Assembly: GCA_947494205.1 (NCBI GenBank)
Contig: CANLUH010000007.1
Span: 1 to 64,000, forward strand
DNA: 64,000 bases
Reading direction: 5' to 3'
DNA from: an uncultured Flavobacteriaceae bacterium
GTDB taxonomy: Bacteria > Bacteroidota > Bacteroidia > Flavobacteriales > Flavobacteriaceae
Of this stretch, positions 1 through 7,923 are shown in pieces. A program made the translations under genes and the position numbers. A model generated the notes under the pieces. That model saw only the letters and a program-made list of their open reading frames with translations. It searched no databases and was not told the DNA's origin. How positions within the stretch are numbered: the stretch's first letter is position 1; each line of letters starts with the position of its first letter.

Positions 1-36
1 TGTTCGCTTTTTCCTTGGATTTTCTGAATATTTCAT
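1..36 (-). CDS. IS3-family transposase OrfA, first 12 codons (partial)
   Basis: The frame reads MKYSENPRKKRT and is open to the window edge. The basic N-terminus matches the usual beginning of the helix-turn-helix OrfA of IS3-family elements in flavobacteria, which binds the terminal repeats and is expressed with OrfB by frameshifting. The terminal repeat directly upstream supports the call. Only 12 residues are visible, so the family assignment rests on this short stretch plus the repeat. Confidence 0.5.
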   Translation of the reverse strand, partial: MKYSENPRKKRT

Positions 37-77
37 AAATAAGTTGAATTTGTGTCAACTTATTTCAGGACGGGACA
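1..77 (-). mobile_element. Terminal end of an IS3-family insertion sequence (runs off window)
   Basis: Read on the minus strand, position 77 starts a TG...-type terminal inverted repeat (complement of 52-77, beginning TGTCCCGTCCTGAAATAAGT). About 15 bases later an ATG at 36-34 opens a frame to the window edge. I recognise this end and the basic start of the frame from IS3/IS150-group elements of Flavobacteriaceae. Only the left end is visible; the other inverted repeat and the target duplication lie outside or cannot be tested. Confidence 0.6.
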
Positions 78-90
78 AAAAAACATATAT

Positions 91-126
91 AAAAAGCCGG
101 AGTAATTATATTACTCCGGCTTTTTT
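91..126. terminator. Bidirectional rho-independent terminator
   Basis: A perfect 15-bp stem (91-105 with 111-125) with a five-base TTATA loop, a GC-rich centre (GCCGGAG / CTCCGGC) and A/T tracts on both sides. It lies 30 bases beyond the rsmD stop and separates rsmD from the insertion sequence end. Confidence 0.9.
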
Positions 127-155
127 GTACTATAAACTTTTTATAGAAAAGAACT

Positions 156-710
156 TTAATCCTCTTGCGAACTATCTAATTCAAAAAAGCTAAACATATT
201 ACCGCCATAGCCTTTAGAATGGCTATAATTTGGTAAATGAGATATATCGGTATGTTTAGAATGCTCGACAATTAACCATCCATCATCTTCCAATAAATTA
301 TTTTTAAAGACTAATGCTGGGATTTCTGCAAATTGCTCCACAGAAAAATCATAAGGAGGGTCTGCAAAAATAATTGTAGATTTTAAAGTGCTCTTTTCTA
401 AAAATTTATAAACGTTGCTTTTAATTGCTTGTATAGGCATGTCGAAACTATCTGCAGTTTCATTTATAAACTTTATACAACCGTAATCTTGATCAACACA
501 CGTAATTTGTTCAGTTCCTCTAGACGCAAATTCATAACTAATGTTTCCAGTGCCAGCAAATAAATCTAAAACAGAAATATCTTCAAAGTAGTAGTTATTA
601 TTTATAATATTGAATAAGGATTCCTTAGCCATATCTGTTGTAGGGCGAACAGGTAGTTTCTTTGGAGCAGTAATTCTCCTGCCTTTATATTTTCCAGAAA
701 TAATGCGCAT
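156..710 (-). CDS. rsmD: 16S rRNA (guanine(966)-N(2))-methyltransferase RsmD
   Basis: This enzyme methylates G966 of 16S rRNA in the 30S subunit, using S-adenosylmethionine. The 184-residue protein has the normal family length. The SAM-binding motif I (VLDLFAGTG, about 47-55) and the N2-methyltransferase motif DPPY (117-120) are both present, and the N-terminus MRIISGKYKGRR is typical. Its start codon overlaps the stop of the DUF3822 gene by one base (position 710), so the two are co-transcribed. A strong terminator follows at 91-126. Confidence 0.93.
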   Translation of the reverse strand: MRIISGKYKGRRITAPKKLPVRPTTDMAKESLFNIINNNYYFEDISVLDLFAGTGNISYEFASRGTEQITCVDQDYGCIKFINETADSFDMPIQAIKSNVYKFLEKSTLKSTIIFADPPYDFSVEQFAEIPALVFKNNLLEDDGWLIVEHSKHTDISHLPNYSHSKGYGGNMFSFFELDSSQED

Positions 711-1540
711 TATAAGCTTTTTATAAGAGAAAAGTCTGAATAACTTGTCTTAGGTTTTTCTAATGTTGTGTAATTGTATGAATCGAAACGGTTTCCAAAA
801 CTCACATTTCTAATGTATTTATATGTAATTTCAAAAATGTCTTGCTCTTTATCTATATCTCCAATAAAAATTAAATCTATAGATTCAGGATTATAACTAA
901 GCTGTTCAACCGTAAACAAGATATAGTAAATAAAATCTTCTACAGTATTATACTCAAACGTATTATAGAGAATTAATGCTCCAGAATCTACAGCTATTAT
1001 TTCAAAATGAGTTTTAGAAACATTAACATATAGTTTAGGTGTATTACTATGCTTTTCTAGTGTTAATATCTGTTCTATGAGTATAGTGGAAAAATGCTTG
1101 TATTCAAAATCTCCAAAGGTGTCATAGATGTAGTTGTTTATATTAATGTACGGAACATATACATTAACACTGTCACTAGCAACAAGTTCGTCGAAAGTTA
1201 TAAAATCAGTATTTAAAATTTTAGTATTTAATTTTAAATAGTCGGCTATTATAGTTTCATTAAATAAAGGTTTTGGGACTAAAGTGGAGAGTTCATTAAC
1301 GTGTACAACAATAACCTTATTAAACGTTGCATGTAGCTCGGGCTCTGTATTAAATAAGTGTTTTAAAGTATCTAAAAGCTCGAAAGGTGTTTGTTTCTTT
1401 ACTACAGAGGTGTGCTTTAAGGCTGTAATAGTATTCGTTTCTATATTTAAAATACAAAAAGAAAGTCCATTCAAACTAATTTGAATGGACAGTACTTTAT
1501 TAGATAAATCTTGTATAGAATTATTGTTTTTTAGTGTCAT
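710..1540 (-). CDS. DUF3822 family protein
   Basis: A protein of about 276 residues of the Bacteroidota family DUF3822, typically encoded next to rsmD. The fold is thought to be actin/ASKHA-like, but no function is established. A longer frame reaches a TTG at 1588. I prefer the ATG at 1540 because the family starts with a short stretch before KVLSIQISLNGLSFC. This start overlaps the end of the upstream membrane-protein gene by 20 bases, and the stop overlaps the rsmD start by one base, so all three genes form one operon. No catalytic motif is visible. Confidence 0.8.
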   Translation of the reverse strand: MTLKNNNSIQDLSNKVLSIQISLNGLSFCILNIETNTITALKHTSVVKKQTPFELLDTLKHLFNTEPELHATFNKVIVVHVNELSTLVPKPLFNETIIADYLKLNTKILNTDFITFDELVASDSVNVYVPYININNYIYDTFGDFEYKHFSTILIEQILTLEKHSNTPKLYVNVSKTHFEIIAVDSGALILYNTFEYNTVEDFIYYILFTVEQLSYNPESIDLIFIGDIDKEQDIFEITYKYIRNVSFGNRFDSYNYTTLEKPKTSYSDFSLIKSL

Positions 1541-2267
1541 AAAGTTTTGGCCAGTTACCATTGGTTTTAACTTCTTCCATAGAACCAACTCTTATGGCAT
1601 CACCGTTAATTTCATCTACAGAAAAGGCTTGACTTTCTTCTGCAACATATTCATCATTTTGATCGTGAAGAATATCCTTTTTAAGAACAAAAGCTTCAAA
1701 AACAGGAATTTTATCATCTTCCTTTTCACCGTATTGTCCAGCATTCATTGTAAACTCAAAATTCTCTTTAGCAAAAGGAACATATCTCATTTTCTGGTAA
1801 CGCGTAGACGTTTTAAATAAAGAGTCTCTAACAGGAACAAAGCCTAAAGTATCTATAATTGTAATTTCTTTAAAAGATTCTACACCACCATATAATTTAG
1901 TTCTTTCTTCATCAAGAACAGTGGAATCTCTTCTTTCTATTAAAGTAAATTTACCATTTTCGATAAATTTAATTAAACTATCATGATTACTAGTGTACTT
2001 TCCATTAACTTCTCTATATGCTAGTTGAGCATCTCTAATGTCTACTAAGTTTTTTATAACTTCAGCATAACGTTTTTCTTTTACCTGATTAAAAAGTATA
2101 GGGTTATACACAGACATAAATGTTTGGTAACCTAGAAAAAGAATTAAAGCCCATAATACTATGGAAACAACAGGTTTTAATTTTACAGGTACAAATTTGT
2201 CAATAAGCCAAACTATCCCAATAGTTAGTAATATTACAACAACTGCAATAAGAATAAATTTTATCAT
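1521..2267 (-). CDS. Uncharacterised membrane-anchored protein
   Basis: A 248-residue protein with two hydrophobic helices at the N-terminus (about 2-24 and 33-52), followed by a soluble domain with many charged residues that is probably periplasmic. Residues 75-100 (VIKNLVDIRDAQLAYREVNG) resemble the helix seen in pilin-like membrane proteins, but I cannot assign a family. It heads the operon with DUF3822 and rsmD, and a TAnnTTTG box lies about 35 bases upstream of the start. The function is unknown. Confidence 0.75.
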   Translation of the reverse strand: MIKFILIAVVVILLTIGIVWLIDKFVPVKLKPVVSIVLWALILFLGYQTFMSVYNPILFNQVKEKRYAEVIKNLVDIRDAQLAYREVNGKYTSNHDSLIKFIENGKFTLIERRDSTVLDEERTKLYGGVESFKEITIIDTLGFVPVRDSLFKTSTRYQKMRYVPFAKENFEFTMNAGQYGEKEDDKIPVFEAFVLKKDILHDQNDEYVAEESQAFSVDEINGDAIRVGSMEEVKTNGNWPKLYDTKKQ

Positions 2268-2299
2268 ATTATTTATTAAATTAAATTAATGGTCCATCG

Positions 2300-2307
2300 C
2301 AAATCTA
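2300..2307 (-). promoter_or_regulatory. Candidate -7 box for the operon ending in rsmD
   Basis: On the minus strand the octamer TAGATTTG fits the Bacteroidota sigma-A -7 consensus TAnnTTTG, 33 bases upstream of the ATG at 2267. No clear -33 TTTG box was found, so this rests on one element. Confidence 0.5.
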
Positions 2308-2353
2308 CAATTTTTTTTTATTCGCTAAAACCTATAAGAGTAAAAATCATTTA

Positions 2354-2361
2354 TATCTTTG
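2354..2361 (+). promoter_or_regulatory. Candidate -7 box for the helicase gene
   Basis: TATCTTTG matches TAnnTTTG, 20 bases upstream of the helicase ATG at 2381. It is divergent to the promoter at 2300-2307, so about 50 bases separate the two oppositely directed boxes. Confidence 0.5.
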
Positions 2362-2380
2362 AATAAAAGTTTCAAAATTA

Positions 2381-3817
2381 ATGCCATTAATGACCAAATC
2401 TGAATTTTATTCCACTATAAAACAGTATTTTCCGTTTAAACCAACAGCAAAACAAGATATTTTATTATTACAACTTTCTGAATTTATTTTTGATGAAAAT
2501 AAAAACGGCCTTTATTTACTAAAAGGATACGCAGGAACAGGTAAAACCACTATAATCAGTGCTTTCGTTAATAATTTATGGAAAGCTAAGAAGAGTGCTG
2601 TGTTAATGGCACCAACTGGTCGTGCAGCAAAAGTAATTGCAAATTATTCTAAAAAAGAAGCTTTTACAATACATAGAAAGATTTATTTTCCTAAAAAAGA
2701 TAAAGGAGGAGGTGTAAAATTTGTATTACAACCCAATAAACATAAAAACACGATTTTTATAGTAGATGAAGCCTCTATGATTCCAGATACACCTGGAGAT
2801 TCAAAATTATTTGAAAATGGTTCACTACTAGACGATTTAATGCAATATGTATATGCGGGGCATAATTGCAAACTATTATTAATAGGAGATACGGCTCAAT
2901 TACCACCTGTAAAGTTAGAAATAAGTCCAGCGCTAGACGAAAATAATCTAAGCCTTAATTACGATAAGTTAGTTACTCGAATAGAGTTAGACGAAGTCAT
3001 GCGACAAGACTATAATTCTGGAATTTTAGAAAACGCTACAGAATTAAGAGAAACGTTATCTAGTGGCTTTTTCGATAGCTTTAAATTTAATTTACTAGGA
3101 TTTAAAGATATTGTACGTCTTATAGACGGACACGACATTATGGATGCCATTAATGACGCCTACAGTACATTAGGTAATGAAGAGATGGCACTAATAGTAA
3201 GAAGTAATAAACGCGCAAACCTATACAATCAACAAATAAGAAGTCGTATTTTATTTAATGAAAATGAGTTATCCGCAGGCGATTATTTAATGGTAGTAAA
3301 GAATAACTATTTTTGGATAAAACCTACTACAGAGGCTGGTTTTATTGCCAATGGAGATATTATAGAGGTTTTAGAAATATTTAGTATTAAAGAACTATAC
3401 GATTTTAGATTTGCAGAAGTAAAAGTTAGAATGGTCGATTACCCAAAAATGAGACCTTTTGAAACAGTACTTATGTTAGATACTATATCTGCAGAAACAC
3501 CATCGTTACCCTATGAAGAATCTAATAGGCTTTATCAAGAAATTCAAAAAGACTATGAAGACGAAACAAGTAATTATAAAAAGTTTCTAAAAATTAAAGG
3601 CAATAAATACTTTAATGCATTGCAAGTAAAATTTTCTTATGCCATAACATGTCATAAATCTCAAGGAGGTCAATGGAATACGGTATTTGTAGAACAACCT
3701 TATTTGCCTAATGGTATAGATAAAGATTACTTAAGATGGTTGTATACAGCAGTTACGCGTGCAAAAGAGAAATTATATCTTATAGGATTTAAAGATGAGT
3801 TTTTTGTAGAAGAATAA
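2381..3817 (+). CDS. RecD-like ATP-dependent DNA helicase (AAA_30/UvrD_C_2)
   Basis: A superfamily 1B 5'-3' DNA helicase of the RecD2/Dda kind, 478 residues. It has Walker A GYAGTGKTT (49-57), Walker B IVDEAS (127-132), the motif GDTAQLPPV (169-177) and the C-terminal UvrD_C_2 signatures YAITCHKSQGGQW and YTAVTRAKEKL (about 455-465). Recombination or replication-fork repair is the likely role. It is shorter than true RecD and has no RecB/RecC neighbours, so it probably acts alone. It is monocistronic, with a TAnnTTTG box upstream. Confidence 0.88.
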   Translation: MPLMTKSEFYSTIKQYFPFKPTAKQDILLLQLSEFIFDENKNGLYLLKGYAGTGKTTIISAFVNNLWKAKKSAVLMAPTGRAAKVIANYSKKEAFTIHRKIYFPKKDKGGGVKFVLQPNKHKNTIFIVDEASMIPDTPGDSKLFENGSLLDDLMQYVYAGHNCKLLLIGDTAQLPPVKLEISPALDENNLSLNYDKLVTRIELDEVMRQDYNSGILENATELRETLSSGFFDSFKFNLLGFKDIVRLIDGHDIMDAINDAYSTLGNEEMALIVRSNKRANLYNQQIRSRILFNENELSAGDYLMVVKNNYFWIKPTTEAGFIANGDIIEVLEIFSIKELYDFRFAEVKVRMVDYPKMRPFETVLMLDTISAETPSLPYEESNRLYQEIQKDYEDETSNYKKFLKIKGNKYFNALQVKFSYAITCHKSQGGQWNTVFVEQPYLPNGIDKDYLRWLYTAVTRAKEKLYLIGFKDEFFVEE

Positions 3818-3871
3818 CATATAATAAGTAGTAATACAGTTCTATTCTAGTTAATAAATGTCAAATTTTAG

Positions 3872-3879
3872 TAACTTTG
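3872..3879 (+). promoter_or_regulatory. Candidate -7 box for the DUF4126 gene
   Basis: TAACTTTG matches TAnnTTTG and ends 27 bases upstream of the TTG start at 3907. No -33 element is evident. Confidence 0.45.
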
Positions 3880-3906
3880 AAGTATAACACAATTAATGTT
3901 TAAATA

Positions 3907-4473
3907 TTGGGGGCAGAAACAATAATAAGTATATGTTTGGGAGTAGGGCTTTCCGCATCAGTCGGTTTTAGAGTATTTGTACCACTATTTATTTTAAGTT
4001 TATCTGCTTACTCAGGCACTTGGGAACTTAACGAATCTTGGCAATGGATAGGAAGTCTGTCTGCTTTAATCGTTTTAGGAGTTGCAACTTTAGTAGAAAT
4101 TTTTGCCTATTACATTCCTTATGTAGATAACGCATTAGACTCTATAGCTATACCATTGGCAGCCGTAGCAGGAACAGCAGTAATGGTCTCTACGGTGGCA
4201 GATTTAAGCCCGGTTATTACATGGGCATTAGCAATAATAGCAGGAGGCGGAACCGCAGCTGCAGTTGCTGGGTCTTCTGGGGTAACTCGTTTAGCCTCTA
4301 CAACAACAACAGGAGGTGTTGCAAACCCTATAGTGTCTACTGTAGAAACAACAGCATCAGTAGGATTATCCTTAATAGCAGTCATTTTACCATACTTAGC
4401 CATTTTTCTAGTTTTAATACTTTTGTATATCATTTTTAGAGTTTATAAAAAGTTTAAATCGAGGAAGACTTAA
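3907..4473 (+). CDS. DUF4126 domain-containing membrane protein
   Basis: An integral inner-membrane protein of 188 residues, rich in Ala, Val and Gly, with about four hydrophobic segments (residues 5-30, 45-75, 85-125, 155-180). It matches DUF4126, a family of unknown function. The start is TTG at 3907. The ATG ten bases upstream (3897) is in another frame and stops after nine codons, so the TTG is required to keep the first helix. kdsB follows after 49 bases with its own promoter box. Confidence 0.8.
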   Translation: MGAETIISICLGVGLSASVGFRVFVPLFILSLSAYSGTWELNESWQWIGSLSALIVLGVATLVEIFAYYIPYVDNALDSIAIPLAAVAGTAVMVSTVADLSPVITWALAIIAGGGTAAAVAGSSGVTRLASTTTTGGVANPIVSTVETTASVGLSLIAVILPYLAIFLVLILLYIIFRVYKKFKSRKT

Positions 4474-4491
4474 AAATAGGTTTAAAAATCA

Positions 4492-4499
4492 TATTTTTG
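4492..4499 (+). promoter_or_regulatory. Candidate -7 box for kdsB
   Basis: TATTTTTG fits TAnnTTTG, 23 bases upstream of the kdsB ATG. It suggests that the Kdo gene group starts its own transcript. Confidence 0.45.
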
Positions 4500-4522
4500 A
4501 AAAATAAATGTTTCAATACTAA

Positions 4523-5251
4523 ATGAAAATAATTGCAATGATTCCGGCACGTTATAGTGCCTCTCGTTTTCCAGGTAAACTAATGCAAGATTTAGGCGGT
4601 AAACCTGTAATTACACGTACTTATGAGGCTACAGTAGCCACGCAATTGTTTGATGATGTTGTGGTGGTAACCGATAGCGATATTATCTATAATGAAATAT
4701 CTGTAATTGGTGGACACATAGTGATGAGTAAAAAAGAGCATGAATGCGGAAGTGATCGTATCGCAGAAGCTGTAGAATTCATGGATATAGACATTGTTGT
4801 AAATGTACAAGGAGATGAGCCTTTTACAGAAGTAGAATCGCTTAAAAAGTTAATAAGCGTTTTTAAAAATGATGATAAAAAAGAAGTAGATTTAGCCTCT
4901 TTAATGGTGAATATTACAGATTGGGAGGAGATTGAAAATCCTAACACAGTTAAAGTAATTGTAGATCAAAACGATTTTGCATTATATTTTTCAAGAAGTC
5001 CAATCCCATTTCCAAGAGATAAGTCTGTAGATGCAAAATACTATAAGCACAAAGGTGTTTATGCGTTTAGAAAAGACGCTTTAATGGATTTTTACCGTTT
5101 ACCAATGCTAACTTTGGAAGCTTCGGAAAAAATAGAGTGCATTCGTTATTTAGAATATGGTAAACGCATTAAAATGGTAGAAACTAATGTTCAAGGTGTA
5201 GAAATAGATACCCCTGAAGATTTAGAACGCGCAAAAAAACTGTGGAAGTAA
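4523..5251 (+). CDS. kdsB: 3-deoxy-manno-octulosonate cytidylyltransferase
   Basis: CMP-Kdo synthetase: it activates Kdo (or 8-amino-Kdo) with CTP for transfer to lipid A in the cytoplasm. The protein has 242 residues, the normal length. The N-terminal nucleotide-binding signature [17 protein letters not shown] and the motif VQGDEPF (about 95-101) are present. It is followed after one base by a HAD hydrolase and then by a kdnB homologue, an order like the Shewanella kdsB/kdnB locus. That raises the possibility that the substrate here is the 8-amino sugar. Confidence 0.93.
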   Translation: MKIIAMIPARYSASRFPGKLMQDLGGKPVITRTYEATVATQLFDDVVVVTDSDIIYNEISVIGGHIVMSKKEHECGSDRIAEAVEFMDIDIVVNVQGDEPFTEVESLKKLISVFKNDDKKEVDLASLMVNITDWEEIENPNTVKVIVDQNDFALYFSRSPIPFPRDKSVDAKYYKHKGVYAFRKDALMDFYRLPMLTLEASEKIECIRYLEYGKRIKMVETNVQGVEIDTPEDLERAKKLWK

Positions 5252-5252
5252 A

Positions 5253-5957
5253 TTGAATACAGCCTATTCACATATAAAAGTCATTGGTTTTGATGCAGAC
5301 GATACGCTTTGGGTAAACGAAACTTATTTTCGTGATGCAGAACGCGAATTTGCTAAGCTATTGCAGCAGTATGAAACGACTAATAGAATAGAGCAGGAGT
5401 TGTACAAAATGGAAATAAAGAATCTGCCAACGTATGGATACGGCGTTAAAGGTTTTATGTTGTCTATGGTAGAGATGGCGCTAGAGTTATCTAATAACAC
5501 AGTCCCTAATAAAACAATAAATAAGGTTTTAGAAATAGGAAAAGAAATGCTTAATAAGCCTGTTGATTTATTAGAAGGCGTAGAAGAAGTGTTACAAACC
5601 TTATCTAAAAAATATAAATTAATAGTAGCAACAAAAGGCGATTTACTAGATCAAGAACGTAAATTAGAAAAATCTGGTTTGTTAGATTATTTTCATCATA
5701 TAGAAGTGTTGAGTGATAAAAAAGAAGCTAATTATTCTAAATTATTAAATCATTTAGATATAAAACCTTCAGAGTTTTTAATGATAGGAAACTCATTGAA
5801 ATCAGACATTTTACCGTTAATAAATATAAAAGCAAATGCCATACATATTCCTTTTCATACCACATGGGTACATGAAGAAATTGAGGAGATAGATAAGGTT
5901 GATAAGAATTATAAAACAATAGGTAATTTATTAGAATTATTACCACTTTTAGATTAA
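5253..5957 (+). CDS. HAD family hydrolase (YjjG-like)
   Basis: A 234-residue haloacid-dehalogenase phosphatase. Motif I is GFDADDTLW (about 12-20), with nucleophile and acid Asp residues; motif II is VATKGD (about 125-130); motif III/IV lies around KSDILPL. A helical cap domain sits between motifs I and II. The start is TTG at 5253, one base after the kdsB stop, so it is translationally coupled. Its position between kdsB and kdnB suggests a sugar-phosphate substrate, but kdsC enzymes are shorter and lack the cap, so it is not simply KdsC. Confidence 0.8.
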   Translation: MNTAYSHIKVIGFDADDTLWVNETYFRDAEREFAKLLQQYETTNRIEQELYKMEIKNLPTYGYGVKGFMLSMVEMALELSNNTVPNKTINKVLEIGKEMLNKPVDLLEGVEEVLQTLSKKYKLIVATKGDLLDQERKLEKSGLLDYFHHIEVLSDKKEANYSKLLNHLDIKPSEFLMIGNSLKSDILPLINIKANAIHIPFHTTWVHEEIEEIDKVDKNYKTIGNLLELLPLLD

Positions 5958-5989
5958 AAAAACTATATTTTTACATTATAAATAGTTAG

Positions 5990-7072
5990 ATGAGTTATAA
6001 AAATTTTCCAATGGTGTCCAGAGTTATATTTGGACGAGGTAGTTTTAATCAATTAGGCGATATATTATCTCCTAAACGATTAAATACTAAAGCCCCATTT
6101 ATATTTTTTGTTGATGATGTATTTAAAGGTAATGCTTGGTTAACCTCAAGGATTCCATTGTCTTACGACGATAAATTATATTATATTTCTGCTAATGAAG
6201 AACCCAAAACATCTCAAATAGATGATTTGGTAGAAGATATTATTGTAAATCATAAAGAACGTCCATCTGGAATTATTGGTATAGGAGGCGGAAGCATTTT
6301 AGATATAGCAAAAGCAGTATCAATTATGCTAACAAATGGTGGGCAATCTAAAGACTATCAAGGTTGGGATTTAGTTAAAAACCCTGCAATTTATCATGTA
6401 GGTATTCCTACAATATCTGGAACTGGAGCAGAAGTCTCTAGAACAACTATTCTAACTGGACCAGAACGAAAATTAGGAATTAACAGTGATTACACACCAT
6501 TTGATCAAGTCGTTCTAGATCCAGAATTAACTAAAGATGTACCAAAAGAACAATGGTTTTATACAGGAATGGACTGTTATGTACATTGTATAGAATCACT
6601 AAACGGTACTTATTTAAATGCTTTTAGTAAATCGTACGGAGAAAAAGCCTTTTCTCTATGTAAAGAAGTATTTGTAGATGGTGGCTTAACAGAAGAAGAA
6701 TCGCAAGACAAACTAATGATGGCAAGTTGGCATGGTGGCATGAGTATAGCATACTCGCAAGTAGGTGTAGCACATGCCATGAGTTACGGGCTTTCTTATT
6801 TATTAGGAACAAAACACGGTATAGGTAACTGTATAGTTTTTGATCATTTAGAAGATTATTATCCAGAAGGCGTAGCATTATTTAAAGAGATGAAGGCTAA
6901 GCATAATATCATTTTACCACAAGGTATTTGTGCAGATTTATCCGATAAAGAATTTAACATCATGATAGATGTTGCCTTAAGCTTAGAACCTCTATGGGAA
7001 AACGCTATAGGAAAGCAATGGAAAAAAACAATTACTAGAGAAACGCTAAGAGCACTTTACGAAAAAATGTAA
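5990..7072 (+). CDS. kdnB: 3-deoxy-D-manno-octulosonate 8-oxidase KdnB-like (iron-type alcohol dehydrogenase)
   Basis: KdnB oxidises C8 of Kdo to an aldehyde, which KdnA then aminates to 8-amino-Kdo. The 360-residue protein has the NAD-binding GIGGGS (97-102) and metal-site candidates D195, H199, H262 and H276 (GMDCYVHC, AHAMSYG, KHGIGN). Its N-terminus MSYKNFPMVSRVIFGRGSF resembles my memory of Shewanella KdnB closely. It is downstream of kdsB and the HAD gene, and an acyltransferase follows after one base. No KdnA aminotransferase is in the window, so the pathway assignment is inferred. Confidence 0.75.
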   Translation: MSYKNFPMVSRVIFGRGSFNQLGDILSPKRLNTKAPFIFFVDDVFKGNAWLTSRIPLSYDDKLYYISANEEPKTSQIDDLVEDIIVNHKERPSGIIGIGGGSILDIAKAVSIMLTNGGQSKDYQGWDLVKNPAIYHVGIPTISGTGAEVSRTTILTGPERKLGINSDYTPFDQVVLDPELTKDVPKEQWFYTGMDCYVHCIESLNGTYLNAFSKSYGEKAFSLCKEVFVDGGLTEEESQDKLMMASWHGGMSIAYSQVGVAHAMSYGLSYLLGTKHGIGNCIVFDHLEDYYPEGVALFKEMKAKHNIILPQGICADLSDKEFNIMIDVALSLEPLWENAIGKQWKKTITRETLRALYEKM

Positions 7073-7073
7073 T

Positions 7074-7622
7074 ATGCGTTGGCTAATCAAATTAATATAC
7101 TTGAAGATTTTAGGCTGGAAAGTTGTAGGTAATACAACAATGTCTAAAGACACTATAAAGAAAGCTGTTATTATAGCTGCCCCACATACGAGTTGGCATG
7201 ATTTCTTTATTGGTGTTTTTCTTAGAAAAGTGGTGGGAATAAAAGCCAATTTTGTTGGTAAAAAAGAACTCTTTGTATTTCCGTTTGGCTATTTTTTTAG
7301 AGCCATGGGTGGCGCTGCTTTAGACAGAACATCTGGACAAAATAAAGTACAAGCTATAGCAAAATTATTTAATGATAGAAAAGAGTTTAGGCTTGCTTTA
7401 GCTCCTGAAGGTACACGTAAGAAAGTGGAGGAGTGGAAAACGGGTTTTTATTACATAGCTAAAGAAGCAAATGTGCCTATTATAATGTTTACTCTAGATT
7501 TTGCGAATAAACAAAATAAGGTTTCAGAACCATTTTATCCTACAGATAATGTTGAAGAGGACTTTAAATTCATGAGAAGTTTTTATAAAGGTGTTATTGG
7601 AAAAATTCCTAAATATTCTTAA
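7074..7622 (+). CDS. 1-acyl-glycerol-3-phosphate acyltransferase family protein
   Basis: A PlsC-type acyltransferase of 182 residues. The catalytic HX4D motif is HTSWHD (38-43) and the substrate-binding motif is PEGTR (111-115). It has a short hydrophobic N-terminus. Such short forms, common in Bacteroidota, are probably membrane-peripheral and may acylate lysophosphatidate, ornithine lipid or lipid A precursors. It starts one base after the kdnB stop, so it belongs to the kdsB operon, which links it to envelope lipid synthesis. Confidence 0.82.
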   Translation: MRWLIKLIYLKILGWKVVGNTTMSKDTIKKAVIIAAPHTSWHDFFIGVFLRKVVGIKANFVGKKELFVFPFGYFFRAMGGAALDRTSGQNKVQAIAKLFNDRKEFRLALAPEGTRKKVEEWKTGFYYIAKEANVPIIMFTLDFANKQNKVSEPFYPTDNVEEDFKFMRSFYKGVIGKIPKYS

Positions 7623-7748
7623 ATGTTTAATTATCAGTTAGTTTGACGGGTCTAAATTATTGTATTCTTTATTAACTGATATAATGATTACGAATAATTC
7701 AAAATTTCTATTAAAAGTTGTTTGGGGTTATTAAAAATAATATTATTT

Positions 7749-7774
7749 TGGCACAAATATTGAAACATATATTT
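7749..7774 (+). promoter_or_regulatory. Promoter region: sigma54-like and TAnnTTTG elements
   Basis: Bases 7749-7763 read TGGCAC-N5-TTGA, close to the sigma54 -24/-12 pattern (TGGCAC-N5-TTGC). Directly behind, 7767-7774 is TATATTTG, a perfect TAnnTTTG -7 box. No coding gene follows before the terminator at 7851-7885, so the promoter would make a short transcript. Confidence 0.45.
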
Positions 7775-7779
7775 GTGTA

Positions 7780-7887
7780 GTGCTATAAAGAATGAAACAT
7801 AAAGTAAACTTTACAAGTCCCTAAAAAGAAACATTCCCTACTACAAACACAAAAGCTACTTCATTTTTATTGAAGTAGCTTTTTTTG
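7780..7887 (+). ncRNA. Candidate small RNA of about 105 nt
   Basis: The stretch lies between a good promoter-like sequence (7749-7774) and a strong intrinsic terminator (7851-7885), with no gene longer than a 10-codon frame (ATG at 7792, MKHKVNFTSP). The 301-base interval separates a plus-strand operon from a minus-strand gene, so the promoter is not explained by either neighbour. The call is by position only; no known RNA family is recognised. Confidence 0.4.
7851..7885 (+). terminator. Rho-independent terminator
   Basis: The stem AAAAGCTACTTCA (7851-7863) pairs with TGAAGTAGCTTTT (7871-7883) around a short T-rich loop and is followed by a run of T. It can end the candidate small RNA and, on the other strand, the 167-residue gene ending at 7924. 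Confidence 0.88.
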
Positions 7888-7923
7888 TATATAGAGGTTA
7901 TATAACCAATGAAATAGGGGGTG

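Noticed and set aside
1540-1588. Longer TTG start of the DUF3822 gene
   Set aside because: It would overlap the upstream gene by 68 bases and adds residues without similarity to the family. The ATG at 1540 is sufficient.
7792-7824. Ten-codon frame MKHKVNFTSP in the small-RNA candidate
   Set aside because: Too short and without a ribosome-binding context; it does not show attenuator features (no runs of one amino acid).
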